A stretch of DNA of 64,000 bases from SZAS-79 sp965279075 (GTDB lineage Bacteria > Pseudomonadota > Gammaproteobacteria > Burkholderiales > SG8-39). Positions within the stretch are counted from its first letter, which is position 1; each line of letters starts with the position of its first letter. Shown here piece after piece: positions 9,011 through 16,227 of this stretch. Location: NCBI GenBank assembly GCA_965279075.1, contig CBDIHI010000011.1, forward strand, positions 124,001-188,000. Direction: 5' to 3'. A program made the position numbers and the translations under genes. The notes under the pieces were generated by a model that searched no databases, was not told the origin of the DNA, and saw only the letters and a program-made list of their open reading frames with translations.

Positions 9011-10684
9011 ATGAACAGCGCCATCGACAGCACCCAGGCCCTGCGTTTCTCGGGCGAGGCGGCGACCGCGGCCGACGACCTGGTCCAGCGCCTGGAGCAG
9101 CTGAATGCGATCGGCGCGTCCCTCTCTGCGGAGCGCGACATCAACCGCTTGCTGGAGAGCATCCTGGTGGCGGCGAAGACGATCACACGCGCCGACGGTG
9201 GGACCCTCTACAGGGTCACCGAGGAGAAGACCCTCCGGTTCGAGATTGTTCGGACCAGCTCCCTGAAGAACTACCTTGGCGGCACGACGGGGAATCCGGT
9301 CCCCTTTTACCCGATCCAGCTGTATCGCGACGGCAAGCCCAACCACAACATGATCGCCGCCCACGCCGCGCTCAGCGGGCAGACGATCAACGTCCAGGAC
9401 GCGTACACCGCCGAGGGGTTCGACTTCACGGGCACACGCGCATTCGATGCCAAGACCGGCTACCGGTCGCAGTCGTTCCTTACGGTTCCGATGAAGAACC
9501 ACGAGAACGAGATCATCGGCGTCCTGCAGCTCATCAATGCGACGAACCCCAAGACAGGGGAGATCCAGGCCTTCTCCCCGTCGGACGAGCGCCTGGCCGA
9601 ATCGCTCGCTTCCCAGGCGGCGATCGCGCTGACGAACCGGATGCTCATCAACCAGCTCGAGGAGCTGTTCGAGTCGTTCATCAACCTGATGAACACCGCT
9701 ATCGACGAGAAGTCGCCCTACACCGGGGGACACTGCCAGAGGGTGCCCACCCTCACCATGATGTTGGCGGAGGCGGTGAACGAGACCCGGGAGGGGCCGC
9801 TCAAGAACTTCACGATGAGCGACAAGGACCGCTACGAGCTCAAGATCGCGGGCCTGCTCCACGACTGCGGCAAGGTAACCACGCCGGTTCACGTCGTCGA
9901 CAAGGCCACCAAGCTCGAGACCATTTACGACCGCATCCACCTCCTCGACACGCGCTTCGAGGTACTGAAGCGGGATGCGGAGATCGACCTGCTGAAGAAG
10001 AAGCTTGAGCTGGCCGAGGCGGGCCGCAGGGCCGAAGCGGGGGAGCTTGAGCAGGCGCACCGTGAGCGCCTGCGCAGGATCGAGGAGGATCGCTCCTTCC
10101 TGCGCGCGTGCAACATCGGTGGTGAGGCGATGCGCGACTTCGACATCGAGCGGGTCAAGCGTATCTCCGAGTACCGCTGGACCGATGTCGCGGGGTACCA
10201 GGCGAGCTTCCTGACCGAGGACGAGCTCAAGAACCTGACTATCCGTGCCGGGACGCTGACGCAGGACGAGCGCCAGATCATCAATCATCATATCGTCGCA
10301 ACGATCAAGATGCTCGAGGCCCTGCCTTGGCCGAGGCACCTGAAGAACGTGCCGGAGTACGCCGGGGGCCACCACGAGCGGATGGACGGCAAGGGCTACC
10401 CGAAGGGGCTGGTGCGCGACCAGATGTCGGTGCAGGCACGGGTGATGGGCATCGCCGACATATTCGAGGCCCTGACGGCCAAGGACAGGCCCTACAAGAA
10501 GGGGAAGACCCTTTCTGAATCGCTCGAGATCCTCGGCAAGTTCAGCCAGAACGGGCACATCGATGCAGACCTGTTCGACGTGTTCGTGAGGCGAAAGGTC
10601 TACATGCGGTACGCCGAACTCTTCCTCGACAAGGAACAGATCGACGCCGTAGACGAGTCGAAGATTCCCGGGTACGTCTCCTAG
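9011..10684 (+). CDS. GAF and HD-GYP domain protein, putative c-di-GMP phosphodiesterase
   Basis: The 557-residue protein has a GAF domain (about 25-215) and an HD-GYP domain. The metal motif is H284-D285 in LLHDCGK and the GYP motif HHERMDGKGYP is at residues 454-464. The two are about 170 residues apart; in ordinary HD-GYP proteins the distance is much shorter. The extra segment (about 300-400) is charged and predicted to be coiled coil. The GAF domain has N179-P-K181, then F188-x3-D192-E193, close to the NKFDE signature of cyclic-nucleotide-binding GAF domains. HD-GYP enzymes hydrolyse c-di-GMP. It starts 19 bases after the ATPase gene and is likely in one operon with it. The inserted segment leaves activity uncertain. 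Confidence 0.88.
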   Translation: MNSAIDSTQALRFSGEAATAADDLVQRLEQLNAIGASLSAERDINRLLESILVAAKTITRADGGTLYRVTEEKTLRFEIVRTSSLKNYLGGTTGNPVPFYPIQLYRDGKPNHNMIAAHAALSGQTINVQDAYTAEGFDFTGTRAFDAKTGYRSQSFLTVPMKNHENEIIGVLQLINATNPKTGEIQAFSPSDERLAESLASQAAIALTNRMLINQLEELFESFINLMNTAIDEKSPYTGGHCQRVPTLTMMLAEAVNETREGPLKNFTMSDKDRYELKIAGLLHDCGKVTTPVHVVDKATKLETIYDRIHLLDTRFEVLKRDAEIDLLKKKLELAEAGRRAEAGELEQAHRERLRRIEEDRSFLRACNIGGEAMRDFDIERVKRISEYRWTDVAGYQASFLTEDELKNLTIRAGTLTQDERQIINHHIVATIKMLEALPWPRHLKNVPEYAGGHHERMDGKGYPKGLVRDQMSVQARVMGIADIFEALTAKDRPYKKGKTLSESLEILGKFSQNGHIDADLFDVFVRRKVYMRYAELFLDKEQIDAVDESKIPGYVS

Positions 10685-10723
10685 GGGCCTTCCGCGAAGT
10701 CAACGGGAGTTCGACGCAAGGGC

Positions 10724-10755
10724 AAAAAAAACGGGCATCTCGCGATGCCCGTTTT
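10724..10755 (-). terminator. Intrinsic terminator of pilin gene 1 (bidirectional)
   Basis: A perfect 9-bp stem (ACGGGCATC, loop TCGC, GATGCCCGT) spans 10731-10752. On the - strand it is followed by a run of eight T (A run at 10724-10731). On the + strand it is followed by a shorter T run, so it may also end the HD-GYP transcript. Confidence 0.85.
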
Positions 10756-10780
10756 GTTGCCCGTAAGGGCGTCTGCCGGG

Positions 10781-11215
10781 TTAGCGGCAGGCGGAGGGAC
10801 GGTACTTCGACAGCGTCGTGCCACCGGTGCAGACCCAGTTGATCGAGCCGCCGGTCGGGACCGTGCCGGCCGTCAGGGCCGTGCCACCCGAGGTCGGGGT
10901 CATCAGCAGCGTGTTGCCGCCGGCCGCCGACGTGTAGGTGATCGTGATCTCGCCGGTCGTGCCGTCGGTCACCAGCGAGGCGACGTTGGCGGTCGCGGCG
11001 GGGGCAACAAGGCCCGAGGTCAGCGAGGCTGCGCCGGAAGCGGCGTTCTCGGACACGGCAAGCTTCGCCGCGCCGGCCATCGCGAGGCCTTCGGCCACAC
11101 GGGTGCGGACCATGTAGTCCTGGTACGCCGGCAGCGCGACGGCCGCCAGGATGCCGATGATCGCGACCACGATCATCAGTTCGATCAGCGTAAAGCCCTG
11201 TTGTACGCGTTTCAT
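10781..11215 (-). CDS. Type IVa major pilin-like protein, copy 1
   Basis: A 144-residue prepilin with a short basic leader (MKRVQQG), the cleavage site G7/F8 and the mature start FTLIELMIVVAIIGILAA, including the conserved Glu at mature position 5. It therefore needs a PilD peptidase, which is not in the window. The C-terminal globular domain is rich in Thr, Ser, Gly and Ala and has a probable disulfide between C129 and C143. An AGGAG site lies about 7 bases before the ATG. It differs from copy 2 at only seven residues (63, 64, 73, 87, 104, 106, 112). It has its own sigma-54-type promoter and terminator. Pilin identity is firm; whether it is the major subunit is not shown by sequence. Confidence 0.95.
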   Translation of the reverse strand: MKRVQQGFTLIELMIVVAIIGILAAVALPAYQDYMVRTRVAEGLAMAGAAKLAVSENAASGAASLTSGLVAPAATANVASLVTDGTTGEITITYTSAAGGNTLLMTPTSGGTALTAGTVPTGGSINWVCTGGTTLSKYRPSACR

Positions 11216-11280
11216 GCAATTCTCCTAATCATGAAGTTGAAGGTTGCAGCCTGCACTGACAGGCCTGCATCCGCCATTGA

Positions 11281-11294
11281 GCAGCTTCCGTGCC
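11281..11294 (-). promoter_or_regulatory. Sigma-54-type promoter of pilin gene 1
   Basis: On the - strand the sequence reads AGGCACGGAAGCTGCT, with GG (11294-11293) and GC (11282-11281) exactly 10 bases apart, as sigma-54 -24/-12 elements require. It lies about 66 bases upstream of the pilin ATG. Sigma-54 control of pilA through PilR is established in other proteobacteria. Confidence 0.7.
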
Positions 11295-11354
11295 TGCCGG
11301 AGGTGCAGGAAAACCGGCAATAAGTCACGCAGTTGCCGCATGGGAAGCCGAAGG

Positions 11355-11375
11355 GAGTGACAAGAAATGTCACTC
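11355..11375. promoter_or_regulatory. Dyad upstream of pilin 1 promoter (possible activator site)
   Basis: A perfect 8-bp inverted repeat, GAGTGACA and TGTCACTC, surrounds a 5-base spacer. It lies about 60-80 bases upstream of the sigma-54 -24 element, where enhancer-binding regulators such as PilR usually bind. It could instead be an RNA hairpin; the assignment is from position and symmetry only. Confidence 0.4.
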
Positions 11376-11412
11376 CTCGTCATTTTTCGTCAGATTCCGG
11401 GAGGCAAGGACG

Positions 11413-11443
11413 AAAAAAAACGGGCATCTCGCGATGCCCGTTT
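11413..11443 (-). terminator. Intrinsic terminator of pilin gene 2 (bidirectional)
   Basis: The same ACGGGCATC/GATGCCCGT stem-loop as after pilin copy 1 spans 11420-11441. On the - strand it is followed by eight T (A run 11413-11420). It was evidently duplicated together with the gene. Confidence 0.85.
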
Positions 11444-11469
11444 TTGTGCCCGTGAGGGCGTCTGCCGGG

Positions 11470-11904
11470 TTAGCGGCAGGCGGAGGGACGATACTTCGAA
11501 AGCGTAGTGCCGCCGGTGCAGACCCAGTTGATCGAGCCGCCGGTCGGGACCGTGCCGGCCGTCAGGGCCGAACCACCGGATGTCGGCGCCATGATCAGCG
11601 TGTTGCCGCCTGCTGCCGACGTGTAGGTGATCGTGATCTCGCCGTTTGTGCCGTCGGTCACCAGCGAGGCGACGTTGGCAGTTGCAGAGGGGGCGACCAG
11701 CCCGGACGTCAGCGTGGAGGCTCCGGACGCGGCGTTCTCGGACACGGCAAGTTTCGCCGCGCCGGCCATCGCCAGGCCTTCAGCGACGCGGGTGCGAACC
11801 ATGTAGTCCTGGTACGCCGGCAGCGCGACGGCCGCCAGGATGCCGATGATCGCGACCACGATCATCAGTTCGATCAACGTAAAGCCCTGTTGTACGCGTT
11901 TCAT
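11470..11904 (-). CDS. Type IVa major pilin-like protein, copy 2
   Basis: A 144-residue prepilin identical to copy 1 through the leader, the cleavage site G7/F8 and the whole N-terminal helix, with C129 and C143 retained. The seven substitutions are conservative or small (for example A73S, T87N, T106A, T112S) and all fall in the exposed domain. AAGGA precedes the ATG by about 8 bases. The copies are in tandem in the same orientation at a spacing of 689 bases, but their upstream regions differ, so they could be expressed under different conditions. High identity suggests a recent duplication or gene conversion. Confidence 0.95.
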   Translation of the reverse strand: MKRVQQGFTLIELMIVVAIIGILAAVALPAYQDYMVRTRVAEGLAMAGAAKLAVSENAASGASTLTSGLVAPSATANVASLVTDGTNGEITITYTSAAGGNTLIMAPTSGGSALTAGTVPTGGSINWVCTGGTTLSKYRPSACR

Positions 11905-11988
11905 TTTGTGTTCCTTGCTTTTGTCCTGCGGGATTGTCGAGGCCTTCGGGATGATGAAGCCTCCATACGGACGTGCGCATTCTGGTAA

Positions 11989-12002
11989 GCACCCTTCGTG
12001 CC
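11989..12002 (-). promoter_or_regulatory. Sigma-54-type promoter of pilin gene 2
   Basis: The - strand reads GGGCACGAAGGGTGCTTA, with GG (12002-12001) and GC (11990-11989) separated by 10 bases. This is the canonical -24/-12 spacing. It lies about 85 bases upstream of the ATG, leaving a leader of roughly 70 bases. Confidence 0.7.
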
Positions 12003-12043
12003 CGTGATTTGCCGACCCAAACAGGGAAGAATCGAGGTTTCCA

Positions 12044-12077
12044 GACGATATTTACACGCTGAGTGATAAATATCGTC
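12044..12077. promoter_or_regulatory. Long dyad upstream of pilin 2 promoter (possible activator site)
   Basis: A perfect 11-bp inverted repeat, GACGATATTTA and TAAATATCGTC, has a 12-base centre. It lies 42-75 bases upstream of the sigma-54 element of pilin 2. It is AT-rich in GC-rich surroundings. It does not resemble the dyad upstream of pilin 1, so different regulators may act on the two copies. Confidence 0.45.
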
Positions 12078-12154
12078 GCAGGTTCGCGCAATTGGTCACT
12101 TGCCCCCCGGGGCGGGCGAACTGACCCGCCTGACAGGATCCCCCGGGTACAGCC

Positions 12155-12442
12155 TCAGATGATCAGCAGCCGCACTACCGAATCGATGAAGTCATCCGGA
12201 TAGCCTGCGTCGCGCAACTTCCACTTCACGCGGTTGGCGAACTTGGCCTTCTTGTAGATGTTGTATCCGGCAGCCGCCGCTTCCCGCCGGTGGCCGTCGA
12301 TTGTCCGGTCGAGCCTGGCCACCTGCTTCCTGCGGCCATCGCCAGGTGCGGAGAGTTCCACTTTGGGCACCAGGCGTGCGATCTCTTCGACCGCACGGTC
12401 GGCCTGCGCTTCGGCTGCGGCGCCATCAAACCATTTCAGCAT
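12155..12442 (-). CDS. Small hypothetical protein (95 residues)
   Basis: Start chosen at the ATG at 12442, giving MLKWFDGAAAEAQ at the N-terminus; a longer reading from 12526 would cross the divergent promoter region and adds a low-complexity segment. The protein is basic and helical. It has no signal peptide or membrane segment and ends in a conserved-looking block, RVKWKLRDAGYPDDFIDSVV. I do not recognise a family. It is divergent from the O-GlcNAc transferase-like gene, with a TATAAT box on each strand between them. Confidence 0.6.
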   Translation of the reverse strand: MLKWFDGAAAEAQADRAVEEIARLVPKVELSAPGDGRRKQVARLDRTIDGHRREAAAAGYNIYKKAKFANRVKWKLRDAGYPDDFIDSVVRLLII

Positions 12443-12473
12443 GTTCAGGACTTGTGGCTGTGGACCCGAGGGG

Positions 12474-12496
12474 ATTATACGTGCAGCGACTATAAT
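12474..12496. promoter_or_regulatory. Divergent -10 boxes in an inverted repeat
   Basis: ATTATA at 12474-12479 (TATAAT on the - strand) and TATAAT at 12491-12496 (+ strand) flank 11 bases, making a perfect 6-bp palindrome of consensus -10 hexamers. It lies between two divergent genes. I found no convincing -35 boxes, so this is a moderate promoter call. Confidence 0.4.
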
Positions 12497-12577
12497 TTGC
12501 GTACCGCCACAGCATGGGCAAGACACGCCTTGATCCCCGCATCGCCCGGACGGCCCGGGTACAAAGATGGTGAGCCG

Positions 12578-14473
12578 GTGACCGCGGCGGCGAAAGCGGC
12601 AGAGATGATCGAGGCCGGGATCGCCGCCGAGGGTCGGGGCGACCTAGAGCGTGCCGAGGGCTGCTTCCGGGCCGCGGTCGGGGCGGATCCACGATCGGCC
12701 CGCGCCAGGATGAACCTCGGCATGGTGCTGCTCGGCAAGGGTGATCCCGCTTCTGCGCTCGCCGAGCAAGTTGAGGCCGTCAGGCTTGATCCGGCGCTCT
12801 CGCACGCACATTACAACCTCGCCCTTGCCTGCCTGGGCATCGGTGAGCCTGCACGCGCAGAAGGCGGGTTTCGCGAGGCGTTGAGGCTGCATCCCGATTT
12901 CCCGGAAGCGTGGGTGGGCCTGGCCGAAGTGCTCGATTCTGCGGGGCAACCGGGAAGGGCGCTTGAAGCACTGGATGCGGCCAGCGCCCTTCGCCCAGGC
13001 TATGCGGGTGCATTGTTCAATGCGGGCCTGCTGCTTCGCAGGCTGGGTAGGCTCGACGAAGCCGAGTCGCGCTTGCGCAGCGTCCCCGACGATCATCCTG
13101 ATCGCGCCAATGCCCTGACCGCCCTCGCCGCAATCGTGCGCGACCAGGGGCGGATCGACGAAGCCGTCGCAATTGCGCGATCGGTGGTGGACCGGCTCCC
13201 CGACTCCGGCGTCGCGCAAAGCGAGTACCTCTTCACCCTCGGCTACTCTGAGCGCATAAGCGCGGAGGGGCTGTTCGCCGAGCACCTGTGGGCCGGGTGC
13301 CGCGCCGAGGCCGAGGTCAGGCCATGGCGCGCCCAATTTGGGAATTCCCCGGATCCGGAGCGTGTCCTCAATGTGGGGTACCTGTCGGGCGATTTCCGGG
13401 GGCATTCGGTGGCGATCTTCACCGAGTTCCTTTTCGAGCGCCATAGCAGGGATCGCGTTCGCGTCCACGCGTACTCCTCCACACCGGAACATGATGCGGT
13501 GACGGCGAGATTCGCCGCCGCCTCGGACAGGTGGCGCGACCTGCGCGGCTTCACGGATGCGGATGCCGCCAAGGCCATCATCGACGACGGTATCGACATC
13601 CTCGTCGATCTCTCCGGGCACACCAGCCATATGCGCATCGGCGTCCTGGCCGGTCGCGCAGCTCCGGTACAGATGACCTGGCTCGGCTACATCGGCACCA
13701 CGGGCCTGACACGCGTCGACTACCGAATCACCGACGCGGTGGCCGACCCGACGGGCCTGGCCGAGAGGTTCCATACGGAGCGCCTCCTGCGGTTGCCGCA
13801 CAGCCAATGGTGCTTCCGTCCCCCGGCTGCCGCGCTCGGGCAGGCCGTGACGCGCGAGCCGGCCATCGGTGCGTTTACCTTCGGGTCGTTCAACCAGTTC
13901 CCGAAGATCTCGGAATCCACAATCGCGCTCTGGGCCGGCGCGCTGAGGGCCGTACCCGGATCACGATTGCTCGCTGTCGGCGTGCCGCGCGGCAGCGCGA
14001 CCGAGGCGCTCGTCGGCAGACTGGGAGCTTCGGGCATCGATCGGGACCGCTACGACCTGGTAGAGCGGGTCGCGCTGGCGGACTACTACTCGCTCTACAA
14101 CCTGGTCGACGCCTGCCTTGATTCGACGCCCTACAGCGGCGGCACGACGACGTGCGATGCCCTGTGGATGGGGGTGCCGGTGATTACGCTCACAGGTGAG
14201 CGATCGATGTCGCGCAGTGCCGCCAGCCTGCTGCGCGTGGTGGGGCGCGCGGACCTCGTGGCCGATTCGAGGGAGGCTTTCATCGGGATTGCCGCATCTC
14301 TCGCCGGGCGCGGCCGATTGACGGAGGCGGCGCGCCGACATTTTCGTGGGCTCACGCTGGAGTCCCCTCTGATGGACGAGCCGGGTTTCACCCGGGATAT
14401 CGAGGATGCGTATCGGGGTGCATGGCGGGAGTGGTGCGACCTGCAGGCCCGGTCAGGCTGGCAACCGCAATGA
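12578..14473 (+). CDS. TPR protein with SPINDLY-type O-GlcNAc transferase domain (GT41)
   Basis: GTG at 12578 is the likely start (ATG at 12605 is the alternative); the frame stays open upstream but overlaps the promoter region and a divergent gene. The 631-residue protein has about six TPR repeats (residues 10-220) and a C-terminal Glyco_transf_41 domain. Motifs include GYLSGDFRGHSVAIF, HTSHMRIGV, QMTWLGYIGTTG, FGSFNQFPKIS and STPYSGGTTTCDALWMGVPV, the UDP-binding core. The family transfers GlcNAc or another sugar to Ser/Thr of proteins in the cytoplasm. It lies just beyond the two Ser/Thr-rich pilin genes, so pilin is a possible target; glycan-locus function is the alternative. The next gene overlaps it by 4 bases. 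Confidence 0.9.
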   Translation: MTAAAKAAEMIEAGIAAEGRGDLERAEGCFRAAVGADPRSARARMNLGMVLLGKGDPASALAEQVEAVRLDPALSHAHYNLALACLGIGEPARAEGGFREALRLHPDFPEAWVGLAEVLDSAGQPGRALEALDAASALRPGYAGALFNAGLLLRRLGRLDEAESRLRSVPDDHPDRANALTALAAIVRDQGRIDEAVAIARSVVDRLPDSGVAQSEYLFTLGYSERISAEGLFAEHLWAGCRAEAEVRPWRAQFGNSPDPERVLNVGYLSGDFRGHSVAIFTEFLFERHSRDRVRVHAYSSTPEHDAVTARFAAASDRWRDLRGFTDADAAKAIIDDGIDILVDLSGHTSHMRIGVLAGRAAPVQMTWLGYIGTTGLTRVDYRITDAVADPTGLAERFHTERLLRLPHSQWCFRPPAAALGQAVTREPAIGAFTFGSFNQFPKISESTIALWAGALRAVPGSRLLAVGVPRGSATEALVGRLGASGIDRDRYDLVERVALADYYSLYNLVDACLDSTPYSGGTTTCDALWMGVPVITLTGERSMSRSAASLLRVVGRADLVADSREAFIGIAASLAGRGRLTEAARRHFRGLTLESPLMDEPGFTRDIEDAYRGAWREWCDLQARSGWQPQ

Positions 14474-16224
14474 CGCGGGAAAGCGTGCTTGCCCGTATCC
14501 GGCGCGGCGCCGAGTTCCACGGCATGGGGCAACTCGACCGGGCCGAAGCGGAATATCGCGCCGTGCTGCAACTCGAGCCCGCATGCTTCGATGCGATGCA
14601 CCTGCTGGGACTCGCTTGCCACCAACGGGGCCGGTACGAGGCAGCCGTCGGGTATATCAAGCAAGCGCTCGCGGTCGACCCTGCGCAGGCTGTGGCACAT
14701 GCGAACCTCGGGCTCGCGCTGAATGCGCTCAAGCGGCGTACGCAGGCCATTGCGAGTTTTGACCGGTCGCTGGAACTTCGGCCCGGCCACGCACAGACGT
14801 TACTGAGCCGTGGCATAGCCCAGCTGGAGTCCGGAGCGACGGAGGCGGCGTTGGACTCCTTCGACCTTGCCCTGTCCATCGTTCCGGGAAATCCCGCCCT
14901 GCTCTGCAATCGCGGCAATGCCCTGCAGGCGCTCGGCCGGCCTCAGGAAGCCCTCGCGAGCTATGACGACGCGATAGTCCTGAACGAGGGTTTCGCGGAA
15001 GCGTTCGCCAACCGGGCCAATCCGCTGCGCGACCTGCGGAGAATGGAGGACGCCCTCGCCAGCACGGATCGGGCCCTTTCGCTCAAGCCAGACTTCCCGG
15101 GGGCGATGATCAATCGCGCCATCGTGCTGCGCGAGTTCGATCGGCATCCCGAGTCCCTGGCCGAATGCGACCGCGCACTGTCGATCCTGCCCGCAGACCC
15201 GAACGCCCTGTGCAACAGAGGCATCACGCTGCAGGAGATGGGGCGTTTCCCTGAGGCGCTGCAGTGCTACGCCGGCGCGCTGGCTTCTGACCGGGATCAC
15301 GCCGAATCGCATTGGAATGAAGGGCTGTGCCGCCTGGCGCTGGGCGATTTCGTGCTTGGCTGGGAGAAATACGAATGGCGCTGGAAGACAGCGCAGCGGG
15401 GCTCGGTGCGCGATTTCCGCGAACCTCTATGGACGGGCGACCAGGACTTGCGCGGCAGGACGATCCTGCTGCATGCCGAGCAGGGCCTCGGCGACACGCT
15501 CCAGTTCTGTCGCTACGCGAAGAAAGTGGCGGGGCTCGGCGCGACCGTAGTGCTCGAGGTCCAGAAGCCCCTGAAGGCCTTGCTGTCGTCCCTGGAAGGT
15601 GTTGCGCAGGTGATTGCGCGGGGCGAGCCACTCCCGGCGTTCGATTTTCATTGTCCCTTGCTGAGCCTGCCGCTGGCGTTCCGCACGACGCTCGCCGACA
15701 TTCCCGCCGATAGTCCCTACCTGCGCTGCGATCCCGATGAGGTGGAGCGGTGGGCCGGCCGTCTGCGAACAGGCACCATGCCGCGGGTCGGGCTGGTGTG
15801 GAGGTCGGCGAGCGCAAAGCGCTCGGTGCCTTTGGAGGCATTTCTGCGCCTGGCCAAAGGGCGGGCGCAGTTCTTCAGCCTGCAGAGGGACCTTTCCCCG
15901 GGCGAGCAACAGGTCCTCGACAGCCGCATTGACATCCTGCAGGCCGGCACCGAGTTGCGAAACTTCGCTGATTCCCCGATCGTCGAACTGATGGACCTCG
16001 TCATCACGGTCGACACCAGCATGGCGCATTTGGCGGGCGCGCTGGGCAGGAGCACCTGGGTTCTGCTTGCCTGCGGCGGTGAGTGGCGCTGGATGCTTGG
16101 GCGGCGCGACAGCCCCTGGTATCCGCGGACCCGCCTCTTCCGGTCACCTTCGCCCGGCGATTGGGAAACGGTGCTGGGCGAAGTCGGCGAAGCACTGGAT
16201 GCGGAGCTTCTGCAGCGGGCGTAG
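14470..16224 (+). CDS. TPR protein with GT9-like (heptosyltransferase-fold) C-terminal domain
   Basis: ATG at 14470 overlaps the previous stop codon by four bases, so the pair is translationally coupled. The 584-residue protein has about nine TPR units (residues 15-290). A GT-B-type domain follows, with HAEQGLGDTLQFCRYA, VGLVWRSASAKRS and a typical ADP-heptose:LPS heptosyltransferase-like acceptor motif, VDTSMAHLAGALG. Similar TPR-GT9 fusions are often found beside SPINDLY-type transferases in bacterial glycosylation islands. The donor sugar and acceptor cannot be read from the sequence. It probably acts in the cytoplasm. Confidence 0.82.
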   Translation: MTRESVLARIRRGAEFHGMGQLDRAEAEYRAVLQLEPACFDAMHLLGLACHQRGRYEAAVGYIKQALAVDPAQAVAHANLGLALNALKRRTQAIASFDRSLELRPGHAQTLLSRGIAQLESGATEAALDSFDLALSIVPGNPALLCNRGNALQALGRPQEALASYDDAIVLNEGFAEAFANRANPLRDLRRMEDALASTDRALSLKPDFPGAMINRAIVLREFDRHPESLAECDRALSILPADPNALCNRGITLQEMGRFPEALQCYAGALASDRDHAESHWNEGLCRLALGDFVLGWEKYEWRWKTAQRGSVRDFREPLWTGDQDLRGRTILLHAEQGLGDTLQFCRYAKKVAGLGATVVLEVQKPLKALLSSLEGVAQVIARGEPLPAFDFHCPLLSLPLAFRTTLADIPADSPYLRCDPDEVERWAGRLRTGTMPRVGLVWRSASAKRSVPLEAFLRLAKGRAQFFSLQRDLSPGEQQVLDSRIDILQAGTELRNFADSPIVELMDLVITVDTSMAHLAGALGRSTWVLLACGGEWRWMLGRRDSPWYPRTRLFRSPSPGDWETVLGEVGEALDAELLQRA

Positions 16225-16227
16225 TTC

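Noticed and set aside
10745..11323. + strand open frame opposite pilin copy 1 (and a similar one opposite copy 2)
   Set aside because: Both are mirror images of the duplicated pilin genes, with no independent start signal or domain.
12290..12577. Upstream extension of the SPINDLY-type gene
   Set aside because: The extra 96 codons overlap the divergent small gene and the -10 box region and look noncoding.
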